64,000 nt of DNA from Pseudomonadota bacterium (GCA_018823285.1 JAHJIQ010000018.1:1-64000), one strand, 5' to 3'; shown: positions 52,010 through 61,320, counted from the stretch's first letter. Translations and numbers: made by a program. The notes: a model not told the origin generated them from the sequence alone.

Positions 52010-53488
52010 ATGGAAATAGTATCCTGCAAACTTCTTTATGCACTCCTGGCACCACTGATCGGTTCTCTGGTGGTGATGAGGTGCGGTAAACATCCTGATC
52101 TGAGGGAAGGGGTCTCTTTTGTGGCCTCGGTGATCATGTTCGGTCTGGTTGCCTCGATGATCCCGACCGTCCTGAAAGGCAATCGCCTGATCTTTACGAT
52201 GTTTGATATTCTTCCTGGCTTGAGTGTTACCCTGCGGGCTGATGCCTTCTCGATGATTTTTGCCATGGTTGCCTCTTTCCTGTGGATCCTGGCGGTGTTC
52301 TATTCAATGGGGTATATGCGCGGTCTGCATGAGCATGCCCAGACCAGGTTCAATGCCTGTTTCGCACTGGCTCTCTTCGGGGCGATCGGGGTGGCGTTCT
52401 CAGACAATCTCTTTACCATGTATCTTTTTTATGAGATCGTCAGCGTCTGCACCTATCCACTGGTTGCCCACCATCAGGACGGGGAGTCCTACGATGGAGC
52501 AAGAAAATATATTGTTTACCTGACCACCACGGCCAAGGGGCTGTTATTGCCGGCCATGATCCTGATCTATGTCCTGACCGGCACTCTCGACTTTGCCGAT
52601 AACATCAATACCGGCATTTTCCCGGCTGATGCCAACTCGGCCCTGGTGATCATGCTCTATATCTTCTGCCTGCTCGGGTTTGCCAAGTCGGGCGTGATGC
52701 CGCTGCACAACTGGTTGCCGGGAGCAATGGTCGCCCCGACACCGGTCAGCGCTCTGCTCCATGCCGTGGCGGTGGTAAAGGTCGGTGTTTTTTCAACCAC
52801 CCGGGTGATGCTTTATGTTTTCGGAACCAACACCATGGAGGCCCTGAATCTTGGTATCCCGACTGCCTATTTTGTTTCGTTCACGATCTTGATGGCCTCG
52901 ATCATCGCCTTAAGCAAGGATAACCTGAAGGCAAGGCTCGCTTATTCGACGGTAAGCCAGTTGTCGTACATTATTCTCGGGGTCGCCCTGCTTACCACCA
53001 GCGGCATTGAAGGTGGTCTGATCCATATCGCCAATCACGCATTCTCAAAGATCACCCTCTTCTTCTGTGCCGGTGCTATTTATGTTGCGGCTCATAAAAA
53101 GAATATCTCTGAAATGGGAGGGCTGGGGAGGACCATGCCGTTCACCTTTGCCGCCTTTGCCATCGCGTCACTCTCGATGATCGGGGCGCCGCCGGTGGCC
53201 GGATTTGTTACCAAGTGGAAGCTCCTGATGGGCGCCCTTGAGATGGAAACCCATTACCTCGGGATCATCCTCGTCCTTCTGGCAAGCACCCTGCTGAATG
53301 TGGGGTATTTTGCGCCGGTGACCATCAAGGCCTTTTTCGGCAAACGGCCGGAGGGTGAAAAGTATGAGGGGATCAAAGAGGCCCCTCTTGCCATGGTTGT
53401 GCCGTTGATGCTTGCGGCTATTATTTCGGTAATCATCGGAATCTATCCGGACTTCATAATGAATTTTGTCAAGGCGGTGACAGGATGA
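52010..53488 (+). CDS. MrpD-like proton-pumping subunit, first copy
   Basis: A 492-residue membrane protein of the proton-conducting transporter family, with about 14 helices. The channel residues are visible as the TM5 Glu in FYEIVSVCTYPL, the TM7 Lys in GFAKSGVMPLHNWLPGAM and the TM8 His in SALLHAVAVVKVG. It lacks the long C-terminal lateral helix of NuoL. Sequence character is closer to MrpD/antiporter subunit D than to NuoL. Its position between nuoK and nuoM is where nuoL is expected. It overlaps the next small gene by 4 bases (ATGA). Confidence 0.88.
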   Translation: MEIVSCKLLYALLAPLIGSLVVMRCGKHPDLREGVSFVASVIMFGLVASMIPTVLKGNRLIFTMFDILPGLSVTLRADAFSMIFAMVASFLWILAVFYSMGYMRGLHEHAQTRFNACFALALFGAIGVAFSDNLFTMYLFYEIVSVCTYPLVAHHQDGESYDGARKYIVYLTTTAKGLLLPAMILIYVLTGTLDFADNINTGIFPADANSALVIMLYIFCLLGFAKSGVMPLHNWLPGAMVAPTPVSALLHAVAVVKVGVFSTTRVMLYVFGTNTMEALNLGIPTAYFVSFTILMASIIALSKDNLKARLAYSTVSQLSYIILGVALLTTSGIEGGLIHIANHAFSKITLFFCAGAIYVAAHKKNISEMGGLGRTMPFTFAAFAIASLSMIGAPPVAGFVTKWKLLMGALEMETHYLGIILVLLASTLLNVGYFAPVTIKAFFGKRPEGEKYEGIKEAPLAMVVPLMLAAIISVIIGIYPDFIMNFVKAVTG

Positions 53489-53736
53489 TTGTAAAGCTGA
53501 TCGATTTCCTGCGGGACCGGTTAAAGACCGTAATACGCCTCTCTTATGTCGGCCTCGGTCTGCTGGTAGTCTGGGATATTCTTTTTGTGGATAAACATCA
53601 CGCCCATACCACCCCTGAGCACTGGCCGTTCTTCTGGTCGGTGTTCGGTTTTGTGGCGTGTGTGCTGATTATCATTCTTTCCAAGTGGTTTGGGCATCTG
53701 GGGATCATGACCCGGGAGGATTATTATGACAGGTGA
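53485..53736 (+). CDS. Small two-helix membrane protein within the nuo cluster
   Basis: An 83-residue protein with two membrane helices (about residues 18-35 and 47-67), a His-rich loop between them (DKHHAHTTPEHWP) and an acidic C-terminus. It overlaps the preceding antiporter-like gene by 4 bases and the next one by 11, so its synthesis is tied to both. It is not a standard Nuo subunit. An accessory or assembly subunit of this complex is the simplest inference. Confidence 0.8.
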   Translation: MIVKLIDFLRDRLKTVIRLSYVGLGLLVVWDILFVDKHHAHTTPEHWPFFWSVFGFVACVLIIILSKWFGHLGIMTREDYYDR

Positions 53737-55522
53737 TTTCTTCCATCCTTCCCTGGTTCTGATTCTGGGGGCGTTTGTTCTGCCTTTCGTGCAGAAAGGG
53801 CCGCTGCGCAAAATATTCCTGGTGGCGATACCCTGTATTGCTTTCGGGTTTACCATGGCGATGGATTCCGGAACCTATGCGACCATGCAGTTCATGGACT
53901 GGCAGCTGATCTTCGGTAGGGTTGACGCCTTGAGCAAGGTCTTTGCCTATATCATGACCCTGATGTGTATTATCGGGACAATTTATGGCCTGCATGTTGA
54001 GGAGGATGTGCAGCACATTGCCGCCTGGACCTATGTGTCCGGCTCCATCGGGGCTATTTTTGCCGGTGATTATCTGACTCTTTTCCTCTTCTGGGAAGTG
54101 ATGGCCTTTTCTTCAGTATTTCTGGTCTGGTTCAGACGTGGCCCGAAATCGATGGCTACCGGTTACCGGTATCTGCTTGTTCACACCTTTGGCGGGCTTG
54201 TCCTCTTGGCTGGTATTGTCCTTAATTACAAAGCAACAGGCGGAGATATCGCCTTCAACCTCCTTGATGTTGCAAACCCGACACTGCCGACCTATCTGAT
54301 CATGATCGGGTTTATTTTAAACGCCGCTGTTCCGCCATTGCACGCCTGGCTTCCCGATGCCTACGGTGAAGCAACGGTGACCGGGGCGGTATTCATGTGT
54401 GCCTTTACTACCAAAACCGCCGTCTACGCCCTGGCTCGGGGCTGCGCCGGCATGGATATTCTGGTGCCCCTGGGCGTCTTCATGGCACTCTATGGTGTTG
54501 TCTACGCGGTACTGGAAAATGATTGCCGGCGCCTTCTTGCCTACCATATTATCAGCCAGGTCGGCTATATGGTGGCCGGCGTCGGGATCGGGACCGCCAT
54601 GGCGATCAATGGCGCCGTGGCTCATGCCTTTGCTCACATCCTATACAAGGGTCTCCTGTTCATGGGGTGTGGTTCCGTCCTGTACATGACCGGGCAGAGC
54701 AAGTTCTCCGAGCTTGGCGGTTTGTACAAAAAAATGCCCAGGGCCTTTATCTTTACACTGATCGGAGGGTTGTCGATCTCTGCTTTCCCTCTATTCAGCG
54801 GTTTCGTCAGTAAATCGATGATTGTCTATGCCGGTTTTGAAGAGCATATTTACTGGGCGGCCTTTCTGTTGACGCTCGCTTCTGCGGGAACATTTCTCCA
54901 TACCGGGTTGAAGGTCCCTTATTTTATCTGGTTCGGCAAGAACAACTGCAGCAAGGAGACCTGGGAGAAGGCCGCTGATCCGCCGGCCAATATGCAGTGG
55001 GCGATGGGTATTGCTTCTTTCCTGTGCATCTTTATCGGCTGCTATACTGCATATCTCTACGACATGCTGCCCAACCAGGAGCAGGCCAAACACTATGCCG
55101 AGCTGGTCTACGGCAGATACCATGTCTCGGAAAGTTTGCAGATTCTGCTGTTTACCGCCCTTGGCTTTTTTCTCCTGATCAAGAAGCTTGCACCCGAACC
55201 GACCATCAGTATTGATCTGGACTGGTTTTACCGGATGGGCGGTCGCGGTTTTCAGTGGCTTGCCAGCAAGCCCATTCAGGCTGTGGACAATGGGGTCAGT
55301 GAAGGATACCGGTATCTGGGACTTTTCCCGTTGATGACCATTTCCCGTTTCTGGTCATGGTTTGACTGGCATGCGATCGATGGGGTGGTTGATGGCATCG
55401 CAAGGAGTGTGAGATCCGTCGGCAGCGCCGGAAGGAGTCTGCAGAGCGGCTGGTTACAGACCAGTATGCTCTACGCGGCCACACTCATGGCAGTAGTGCT
55501 TATCGCGTACGTATTGAACTAA
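53726..55522 (+). CDS. MrpD-like proton-pumping subunit, second copy, with C-terminal extension
   Basis: A 598-residue member of the same transporter family. The TM5 Glu is in LFLFWEVMAFSSVFLVWF, the TM7 area reads NAAVPPLHAWLPDAYGEA (no clear Lys at the usual place in this stretch), and HAFAHILYKGLLFMG carries the broken-helix residues. After the core, about residues 470-598 form an extension with a polar stretch and a final membrane helix, somewhat like the lateral helix and anchor of NuoL but not obviously homologous. It may fill the NuoL role at the distal end of the arm. Confidence 0.85.
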   Translation: MTGDFFHPSLVLILGAFVLPFVQKGPLRKIFLVAIPCIAFGFTMAMDSGTYATMQFMDWQLIFGRVDALSKVFAYIMTLMCIIGTIYGLHVEEDVQHIAAWTYVSGSIGAIFAGDYLTLFLFWEVMAFSSVFLVWFRRGPKSMATGYRYLLVHTFGGLVLLAGIVLNYKATGGDIAFNLLDVANPTLPTYLIMIGFILNAAVPPLHAWLPDAYGEATVTGAVFMCAFTTKTAVYALARGCAGMDILVPLGVFMALYGVVYAVLENDCRRLLAYHIISQVGYMVAGVGIGTAMAINGAVAHAFAHILYKGLLFMGCGSVLYMTGQSKFSELGGLYKKMPRAFIFTLIGGLSISAFPLFSGFVSKSMIVYAGFEEHIYWAAFLLTLASAGTFLHTGLKVPYFIWFGKNNCSKETWEKAADPPANMQWAMGIASFLCIFIGCYTAYLYDMLPNQEQAKHYAELVYGRYHVSESLQILLFTALGFFLLIKKLAPEPTISIDLDWFYRMGGRGFQWLASKPIQAVDNGVSEGYRYLGLFPLMTISRFWSWFDWHAIDGVVDGIARSVRSVGSAGRSLQSGWLQTSMLYAATLMAVVLIAYVLN

Positions 55523-55548
55523 GCTAAAGGCATCCGGAGATTATAGTA

Positions 55549-57072
55549 ATGAATGACTTTCTGATCATAAAGGACGGGGTTGCCCCTTTTCTGAGCATTC
55601 TGATCTTCCTGCCGCTGGCCGGAGCTCTTTTGCTGTTCTTAACCGGTAATGAGAATTTTGCCCGATTCCTGGCCCTGATTGTCACTCTGCTCACGGCGGC
55701 GGTATCGATGCCGTTGTATTTCGGTTTTGACACCACCACCGCCAAATACCAGTTCGGTGAACATCATGCCTGGATTCCTGCCTTTGACATCAATTACACG
55801 CTGGGGGTTGACGGCATCAGCCTTCTCCTGGTCCTGATGACCACCCTCTTGATGCCCCTGTGCGTTCTCGGGTCCTGGAAATATATCCAGAAAAGAGTCC
55901 GCGAGTTCATGGTCTGCCTGCTGATCATGGAGGCGTCGATGATCGGGGTTTTTGTGGCTCTTGATTTTGTCCTCTTCTATGTCCTCTGGGAGGCGATGCT
56001 GATCCCGATGTATCTCCTGATCGCCATCTGGGGAGGGCCGAGAAAAACCTATGCCTCGATCAAGTTCTTTCTCTATACCCTTGCCGGTTCGGTCATGCTT
56101 CTGGTAGCGATTATCGCGCTGTACCTTCATAATAACAGTTTCAGTATTCCGATGATGATGGGGCAGGAATATTCATCCCTGTTCCAGGTTCTGGTTTTTC
56201 TCGCTTTTTTCCTGGCGTTTGCCATCAAGGTTCCGATGTTCCCGTTCCACACCTGGTTACCTGCCGCGCATGTTGAAGCACCCACTGCTGGGAGTGTGAT
56301 CCTGGCCAGTGTCCTGCTGAAAATGGGCACATACGGTTTCCTGAGGTTCTGTCTGCCGATTACTCCTGAGGCAACCCTTTTTTTTGTGCCCTACATCCTC
56401 TGGCTGTCGGTGGCCGGGATTCTCTATGGCGGATTTACGGCTCTGGCCCAGAGCGACATGAAGAAGCTGATCGCGTACTCAAGTGTCGGCCACATGGGTT
56501 TTGTGACTCTGGGGATATTCGTGCTGAATAAGAATGGTATTGAAGGCGCGATTCTGCAGATGATTAATCATGGTGTGACCACCGGAGCGCTGTTTCTCTG
56601 TGTGGGAATGATCTACGAGAGGACACACAGCAGGGAACTTGCCGACGCCACGGGGATCGGGAAACTGATGCCATGGTATGTCACCTTTCTCGGTTTCTTT
56701 TCGTTATCATCACTGGCGTTTCCAGGGACCAATTCGTTTGTTGGAGAGTTTCTCATACTTGTCGGCGGCTTTACCAAGTACAAGATCATTGCCGGCTGCG
56801 CGATCCCCGGGGCGGTTCTTGCGGCAGCCTACATGCTGAGAATGTTGCAGAAGGTGGTCTGGGGTGGAACGAATAATCCCGCGCACTCGGGTCTCGGTGA
56901 TCTCAACATGCGGGAGATCGCTACCTTGGCGCCGCTGCTGTTGTTTGTATTCTGGATTGGCCTTTCTCCAGAGCCTTTCATGGAGATCATGCATACCAGT
57001 GTGGCCAATCTGTTGGATCAGGTGAATAGTGCCGGAGGGGCAGGCATTTCCATGGCGACGCTGATCCCTTGA
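55549..57072 (+). CDS. nuoM: Complex I subunit NuoM
   Basis: A 507-residue antiporter-like pump with 14 helices. Typical stretches: LGVDGISLLLVLMTTLLMP, LLIMEASMIGVFVALD, FYVLWEAMLIPMYLLI (TM5 Glu), AIKVPMFPFHTWLPAAHVEA (TM7 Lys), LAQSDMKKLIAYSSVGHMG and FPGTNSFVGEFLIL. It lies 26 bases after the MrpD-like gene. Confidence 0.94.
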   Translation: MNDFLIIKDGVAPFLSILIFLPLAGALLLFLTGNENFARFLALIVTLLTAAVSMPLYFGFDTTTAKYQFGEHHAWIPAFDINYTLGVDGISLLLVLMTTLLMPLCVLGSWKYIQKRVREFMVCLLIMEASMIGVFVALDFVLFYVLWEAMLIPMYLLIAIWGGPRKTYASIKFFLYTLAGSVMLLVAIIALYLHNNSFSIPMMMGQEYSSLFQVLVFLAFFLAFAIKVPMFPFHTWLPAAHVEAPTAGSVILASVLLKMGTYGFLRFCLPITPEATLFFVPYILWLSVAGILYGGFTALAQSDMKKLIAYSSVGHMGFVTLGIFVLNKNGIEGAILQMINHGVTTGALFLCVGMIYERTHSRELADATGIGKLMPWYVTFLGFFSLSSLAFPGTNSFVGEFLILVGGFTKYKIIAGCAIPGAVLAAAYMLRMLQKVVWGGTNNPAHSGLGDLNMREIATLAPLLLFVFWIGLSPEPFMEIMHTSVANLLDQVNSAGGAGISMATLIP

Positions 57073-57166
57073 TAATAAAGCGTTATTGGCAGATAAAGTT
57101 TTAAGACTTCCCTTCAATGGCCGGTGGTTACGAGGCAGATTGGAGAATAATCCTGCAAGGTGAAAA

Positions 57167-58582
57167 ATGAAACTGTTCGCTCCTGAATTATGGGTTCTTA
57201 CCGGATGCCTGATCCTGTTCGGGGTTTCACTGTTCAAGGTCAGCAGCAGGACGGTGAAATTATGGGTCGGTTTTATTGCGCTCATAAATATTGTCGTGAC
57301 CTCTCTCACCCTTTTTCAGGAGGGGCCTCTGTTTTTCAATGCATATCAGATTGATCTTTTCTCTCAGCTCTTCAAGCTGCTGGTTGCTGTGGGGCTGGGG
57401 GTTGTGGTGTTGCTGGGCAATGAATTCCCGGGAATAGAAAAAGAAGTCAAGGCAGAGTATTATCTGTTTATGCTTCTCAGTTCTCTCGGGTTGATGATGG
57501 TAGTCAGTTGCGTTGAGCTCCTTTCTCTATTCATTGCCCTTGAGCTTTCATCCTTTGCCCTGTATCTGATGGTGCCGATGCGTGACGACCGGTCAGGAGT
57601 CAGAAGTCAGATGGAGTCTGCCGCCAAGTACATTCTTTTCGGGGTGATGGCGACGGGGATCATGCTTTTCGGGATGAGTTATCTTTTTGGTCTTACCGGG
57701 ACCACCTATCTTGGTGAGCTGCTGCCAAGGCTTCACAGTATTGCAGACCAGCCGGCGGCCGTTGTCGGGATCACCATGGTTCTGGCCGGTTTCTTTTTCA
57801 AACTCGGCCTTTTCCCGTTCCACTTCTGGCTTCCGGATGTCTACCAGGGAGCAACTAATGAGACCACCGCTTTCATTGCCTCAGTGCCAAAACTGGCTGC
57901 TGTTGCCCTTCTGATAAGGGTTTCCGCTCTTTACCTTCCCGAAGGCCAGACGGCGAGCCTTCTCTTGGGTGGCCTCGCTGTATTTTCGATGTTTTACGGC
58001 AATCTTCTTGCGCTGGTCCAGAAAGACATCAAGAGAATGCTTGGCTTTTCCGGTATCGCCCATGCCGGCTATGTGATGCTTGGTATCCTGGTGTTGGGTG
58101 AGACGGGATATGCGACTTCAGTATTTTACATTGTTGCCTATCTGGTGATGAACCTGGCCTGTTTCCTGGTGATCTGTAACGTCGCCGGCAAAGGTGAGAA
58201 TCTGCAGATTGATGATCTGACAGGTCTTTACCAGAGAGCGCCACTGCTGGCCCTTATTCTTGGTATTTCCATGTTTGCTCTGGCCGGAATCCCCCCATTT
58301 GCAGGATTCATGGGTAAATTCATGTTGCTGACCGGGGCCTTGAAACAAGGGTATCTTGCCGTGGTCATCATGGCGGCGATCAATACCGCGATTTCGATCT
58401 ACTACTATCTCTCAGTGGTAAGAGTCGCCTATTGTTCCGCTGCAGACGAGGTGACTCCCGTGCCGGTGAGTCCGCTGATCAAGATGGCGGGGGTGATGCT
58501 GGTCCTGATCATTCTGGTGATGGGAATAGTCCCTTCTACTTTTCTTAACATGGCGACCCAGGCAATCCGGACAATCCTCTAG
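57167..58582 (+). CDS. nuoN: Complex I subunit NuoN
   Basis: A 471-residue antiporter-like subunit. Markers: ALELSSFALYLMVPMR (TM5 Glu), FFKLGLFPFHFWLPDVYQGA (TM7 Lys), ALVQKDIKRMLGFSGIAHAGY and GIPPFAGFMGKFMLL. Last gene of the nuo cluster. The 94-base gap after nuoM contains no clear promoter. Confidence 0.94.
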   Translation: MKLFAPELWVLTGCLILFGVSLFKVSSRTVKLWVGFIALINIVVTSLTLFQEGPLFFNAYQIDLFSQLFKLLVAVGLGVVVLLGNEFPGIEKEVKAEYYLFMLLSSLGLMMVVSCVELLSLFIALELSSFALYLMVPMRDDRSGVRSQMESAAKYILFGVMATGIMLFGMSYLFGLTGTTYLGELLPRLHSIADQPAAVVGITMVLAGFFFKLGLFPFHFWLPDVYQGATNETTAFIASVPKLAAVALLIRVSALYLPEGQTASLLLGGLAVFSMFYGNLLALVQKDIKRMLGFSGIAHAGYVMLGILVLGETGYATSVFYIVAYLVMNLACFLVICNVAGKGENLQIDDLTGLYQRAPLLALILGISMFALAGIPPFAGFMGKFMLLTGALKQGYLAVVIMAAINTAISIYYYLSVVRVAYCSAADEVTPVPVSPLIKMAGVMLVLIILVMGIVPSTFLNMATQAIRTIL

Positions 58583-58650
58583 ACGCCCGTTGTTCCAAGT
58601 ATGTCGTGAAATCGGCGAAGATATCTTTAGAGTTCCGCTGTTTTCCCCTC

Positions 58651-58678
58651 TTGACATCGCTTCATAATAAATTATATT
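58651..58678 (+). promoter_or_regulatory. Promoter of tRNA-Gly
   Basis: Perfect TTGACA (58651-58656) and TATATT (58673-58678) are 16 bases apart. The inferred start is about six bases before the tRNA. Confidence 0.8.
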
Positions 58679-58690
58679 GTCGTCCTTGAT

Positions 58691-58766
58691 GCGGGCATAG
58701 CTCAGTTGGTAGAGTACAAGCTTCCCAAGCTTGGAGTCGCGGGTTCGAACCCCGTTGCCCGCTCCA
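58691..58766 (+). tRNA. tRNA-Gly(CCC)
   Basis: A 76-base cloverleaf with encoded CCA. Acceptor GCGGGCA pairs with TGCCCGC, the anticodon stem CAAGC/GCTTG encloses TTCCCAA with anticodon CCC, and the T arm has GGGTTCGAACCCC. It precedes rimP-nusA-infB. Confidence 0.96.
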
Positions 58767-58874
58767 GCAGAAGTTCCGTGTGTCTTGTCCCGCAAGGTGG
58801 CGATTGCGCTGCCCAGCCTGCCATTCGTAGCCGGCCGGGGTTTGTTTTTATTGAAAATCTTTTTCTTTCTAAGG

Positions 58875-58905
58875 AAAAGTGGGCCGGGAGCCCGCTTTTT
58901 TTTTT
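58875..58905 (+). terminator. Intrinsic terminator between tRNA-Gly and rimP
   Basis: GTGGGC (58879-58884) pairs with GCCCGC (58890-58895) around a 5-base loop, extended by four A-T pairs, and is followed by ten T (58896-58905). The T-run ends two bases before the rimP ATG. Confidence 0.82.
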
Positions 58906-58907
58906 AT

Positions 58908-59378
58908 ATGAACGACCAGGGACTAATCTATAAGGATCACGTTGAACAGCAGATCGCCGAACTGGCAGAACCTGTTCTGATTGATATGGGATATGAACTG
59001 GTTGAAGTCCAGTTCAGAAGAGAAGCCCATGGCCACGTCCTGCGACTCATTATCTGCCATGAGAACGGGATCGGCGTTGATGACTGTGCCAGGGTAAGCC
59101 GGGAAGTAAGCATTCTCCTTGATGTCGAGGATCTGCTGAAGCAGGCCTATACCCTGGAAGTATCCTCACCGGGGCTGGACCGACCTCTTACCACCGGACG
59201 TGATTTTACGAGAAACCTGGGGAAAAAAGTAAAACTGCTCATGCACGATGATTCGGATGAACTGGTTGGAACCATCCGGAAGGTCCAGGGCGAGACTGTT
59301 GTGATAGAGAGCAACGGCAGGGAGCAAGAGGTCGCTCTTACGGCAATCAGGAAGGCCAGGCTGGTGATTGAGTTCTAG
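58908..59378 (+). CDS. rimP: Ribosome maturation factor RimP
   Basis: A 156-residue factor for 30S assembly. It shows ELAEPVLIDMGYELVEVQF, GIGVDDCARVSREVSILLD and LEVSSPGLDRPL. The ATG at 58908 is the only plausible start near the family N-terminus, yet it has no Shine-Dalgarno and stands two bases after the T-run of a terminator. Either the start is weak and depends on read-through, or a transcript starts here almost leaderless. Gene order rimP-nusA-ylxR-infB is standard. Confidence 0.92.
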   Translation: MNDQGLIYKDHVEQQIAELAEPVLIDMGYELVEVQFRREAHGHVLRLIICHENGIGVDDCARVSREVSILLDVEDLLKQAYTLEVSSPGLDRPLTTGRDFTRNLGKKVKLLMHDDSDELVGTIRKVQGETVVIESNGREQEVALTAIRKARLVIEF

Positions 59379-59425
59379 TCACCATGTTGGAGCATGATTG
59401 GGATTGGTTGCGTTTTAATATTGGC

Positions 59426-59453
59426 GGGTTGATCAACCCTTGAGATGTATAAT
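59426..59453 (+). promoter_or_regulatory. Possible nusA promoter with palindromic operator
   Basis: A perfect TATAAT lies at 59448-59453. The 14-base palindrome GGGTTGATCAACCC (59426-59439) covers the -35 position, for which no good hexamer exists. A bound regulator could block or recruit polymerase. A short TCCGG-TTATG-CCGGA hairpin follows at about 59458-59472. Confidence 0.45.
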
Positions 59454-59532
59454 ATAGTCCGGTTATGCCGGATGCATTTGCAAGTGATATGGCAACGTTT
59501 ATGAAGAACGAATGCTTTTTTGGAGATAAGAC

Positions 59533-60873
59533 ATGTTTTCAGAACTGAGCAGAATAGTTGATCAGATCAGCAGAGACAAGGGAATTGACCGTAACCTGCT
59601 GATAGAAAGTCTTGAAGATGCCGTTATGCAGGCGGCCCGGAAGAAATTCGGACAGCGCCGTGATATGGAGGTGCGATTTAATGAAGAGCTTGGTGAAATA
59701 GAGCTTTTTCAGTTCCGTACCGTGGTCGAAAAGGTTGAGGATGACCAGACCGAAATATCCATGGAGGACGCTCTGGCTCTTGATCCCGAGGTTGAACTTG
59801 GAGATGATATCGGCTCGAAGATGGATAATGTTTCCGAACTTGGCAGGATTGCAGCCCAGTCAGCCAAGCAGGTGATTATCCAGCGTATGAAAGATGCTGA
59901 AACCAATGTGATCTATGACATGTATAAAGAACGGCAGGGTGAGATCATCAACGGTATCGTGCAGAGATTTGAGCGCGGGAACACCGTTGTCAATCTTGGC
60001 CGAACGGATGCGATCCTTCCTGCAAGTCAGCAGATGCCCAGAAGGTCCTATCGGCAGGGGGACCGGATCCGTGCGTATCTTCTTGAGGTCAAGAAGGATG
60101 CCCGTGATTCGCCTCTGGTCCTGAGCCGTACCGATGACCGGTTTCTGGCGCAGCTTTTTACGGAAGAGGTCCCGGAGATTGCCGAAGGCGTTGTAACAAT
60201 CATGGGTGTCTGCCGGGAACCGGGGTCCCGGGCCAAAATTGCGGTGTCGTCTTCAGAGATGGATGTTGATCCGGTCGGTGCCTGTGTCGGCATGAAGGGG
60301 TCCAGGGTTCAAAACGTTGTCCAGGAACTTCAAGGCGAGAAGATTGATATTGTGCCGTGGAGTCCGGACCCGGCCAGGTTTGTGTCAAACGCTCTGGCGC
60401 CTGCCCAGATCTCCATGGTAGTGGTTGATGAGGAGAAAAAGACCCTTCTGGTCATAGCCCCTGAAGATCAGCTTTCCCTTGCCATCGGCAGGCAGGGACA
60501 GAACGTCAGGCTGGCGTCTAAACTCCTGGGCTGGAACATAGATGTGAAGGGCGAGCAGAAATACGCCAAGTCAATGGAACAGGGGTACAGGTCGCTGTTG
60601 AAGGTGGAAGGCGTAGACGACAAACTTGCCGAACGACTGTATGATTCCGGGATCACATCTGCAAAGGAACTGGCGGCTGCCACCGTTGAAGATCTTACCG
60701 AATTTGAAAATATTGATGATGACAAGGCTCTGAGGCTGATTGTGAATGCTGCCAAGGTGCCACTCCCTGCAGAACCTGGACCGACCGATCCTGACGATGG
60801 GCGCGGACCGGATAATAGTGACAAAGAATCGGTGAAATCTGAAAAACAGGATGCAGACGCAAACGGAGAGTGA
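59533..60873 (+). CDS. nusA: Transcription termination/antitermination factor NusA
   Basis: A 446-residue RNA-polymerase-binding factor. The N-terminal domain (about 1-130) starts MFSELSRIVDQISRDKGID, the S1 domain (about 135-200) contains NGIVQRFERGNTVVNLG, and two KH domains follow with DPVGACVGMKGSRVQNV and LSLAIGRQGQNVRLASKL. One helix-hairpin-helix repeat (about 360-415) and a short acidic tail end the protein. A GGAG ribosome site precedes the ATG. Its 3' end overlaps ylxR by 23 bases. Confidence 0.96.
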   Translation: MFSELSRIVDQISRDKGIDRNLLIESLEDAVMQAARKKFGQRRDMEVRFNEELGEIELFQFRTVVEKVEDDQTEISMEDALALDPEVELGDDIGSKMDNVSELGRIAAQSAKQVIIQRMKDAETNVIYDMYKERQGEIINGIVQRFERGNTVVNLGRTDAILPASQQMPRRSYRQGDRIRAYLLEVKKDARDSPLVLSRTDDRFLAQLFTEEVPEIAEGVVTIMGVCREPGSRAKIAVSSSEMDVDPVGACVGMKGSRVQNVVQELQGEKIDIVPWSPDPARFVSNALAPAQISMVVVDEEKKTLLVIAPEDQLSLAIGRQGQNVRLASKLLGWNIDVKGEQKYAKSMEQGYRSLLKVEGVDDKLAERLYDSGITSAKELAAATVEDLTEFENIDDDKALRLIVNAAKVPLPAEPGPTDPDDGRGPDNSDKESVKSEKQDADANGE

Positions 60874-61129
60874 CCAGGGGGGGGCGACCCCGATCCGGAC
60901 CTGTTTCGGCTGCAGGATCAGAAAGAATCCTGCCGATCTGTTAAGATTTACTGTTGCAGGAAGCAGTGGGGTGTTGCAGCTCGATGGGGTGAAAAAATCG
61001 GCAGGAAGGGGCGTTTATTGTTGTAACGACACTGGGTGTCTGGGGAGATTGGTCAGGAACAGGAAGGGGTTGAAGAGGGCTCTGCGGGTAACGGAGCTCG
61101 ATATGGTTGAGATTGAGAACCTGTTTTGA
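60851..61129 (+). CDS. ylxR: YlxR-family RNA-binding protein
   Basis: A 92-residue basic protein with the family signature RTCFGCRIRKNPADLLRF and GRGVYCCND. YlxR (DUF448) proteins lie between nusA and infB in many bacteria and bind RNA or regulate transcription. It starts inside the end of nusA. Four cysteines (CFGC and CCNDTGC) might bind zinc. Confidence 0.88.
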   Translation: MQTQTESDQGGATPIRTCFGCRIRKNPADLLRFTVAGSSGVLQLDGVKKSAGRGVYCCNDTGCLGRLVRNRKGLKRALRVTELDMVEIENLF

Positions 61130-61320
61130 GATTTCCCTTTGCTGAGTGTAGCGGGGGCTGTTTCCGGCCACGGATTAAAAAGATTGGCCAGTGAGCCATT
61201 CCCGACACTGAATAGATTGCAGCGGTTTTGAACGGATTATTTCATGAGGATCAGCAGCACTGTCAGGCAGGTATATTGCCGACTGAGGGTGCAAATGGCA
61301 TTTGATCAGGAGTTTTAAGA

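Noticed and set aside
53726..55522. Annotation of this gene as NuoL
   Set aside because: The core resembles MrpD-type subunits and the C-terminal extension does not clearly match the NuoL lateral helix, so the symbol was withheld.
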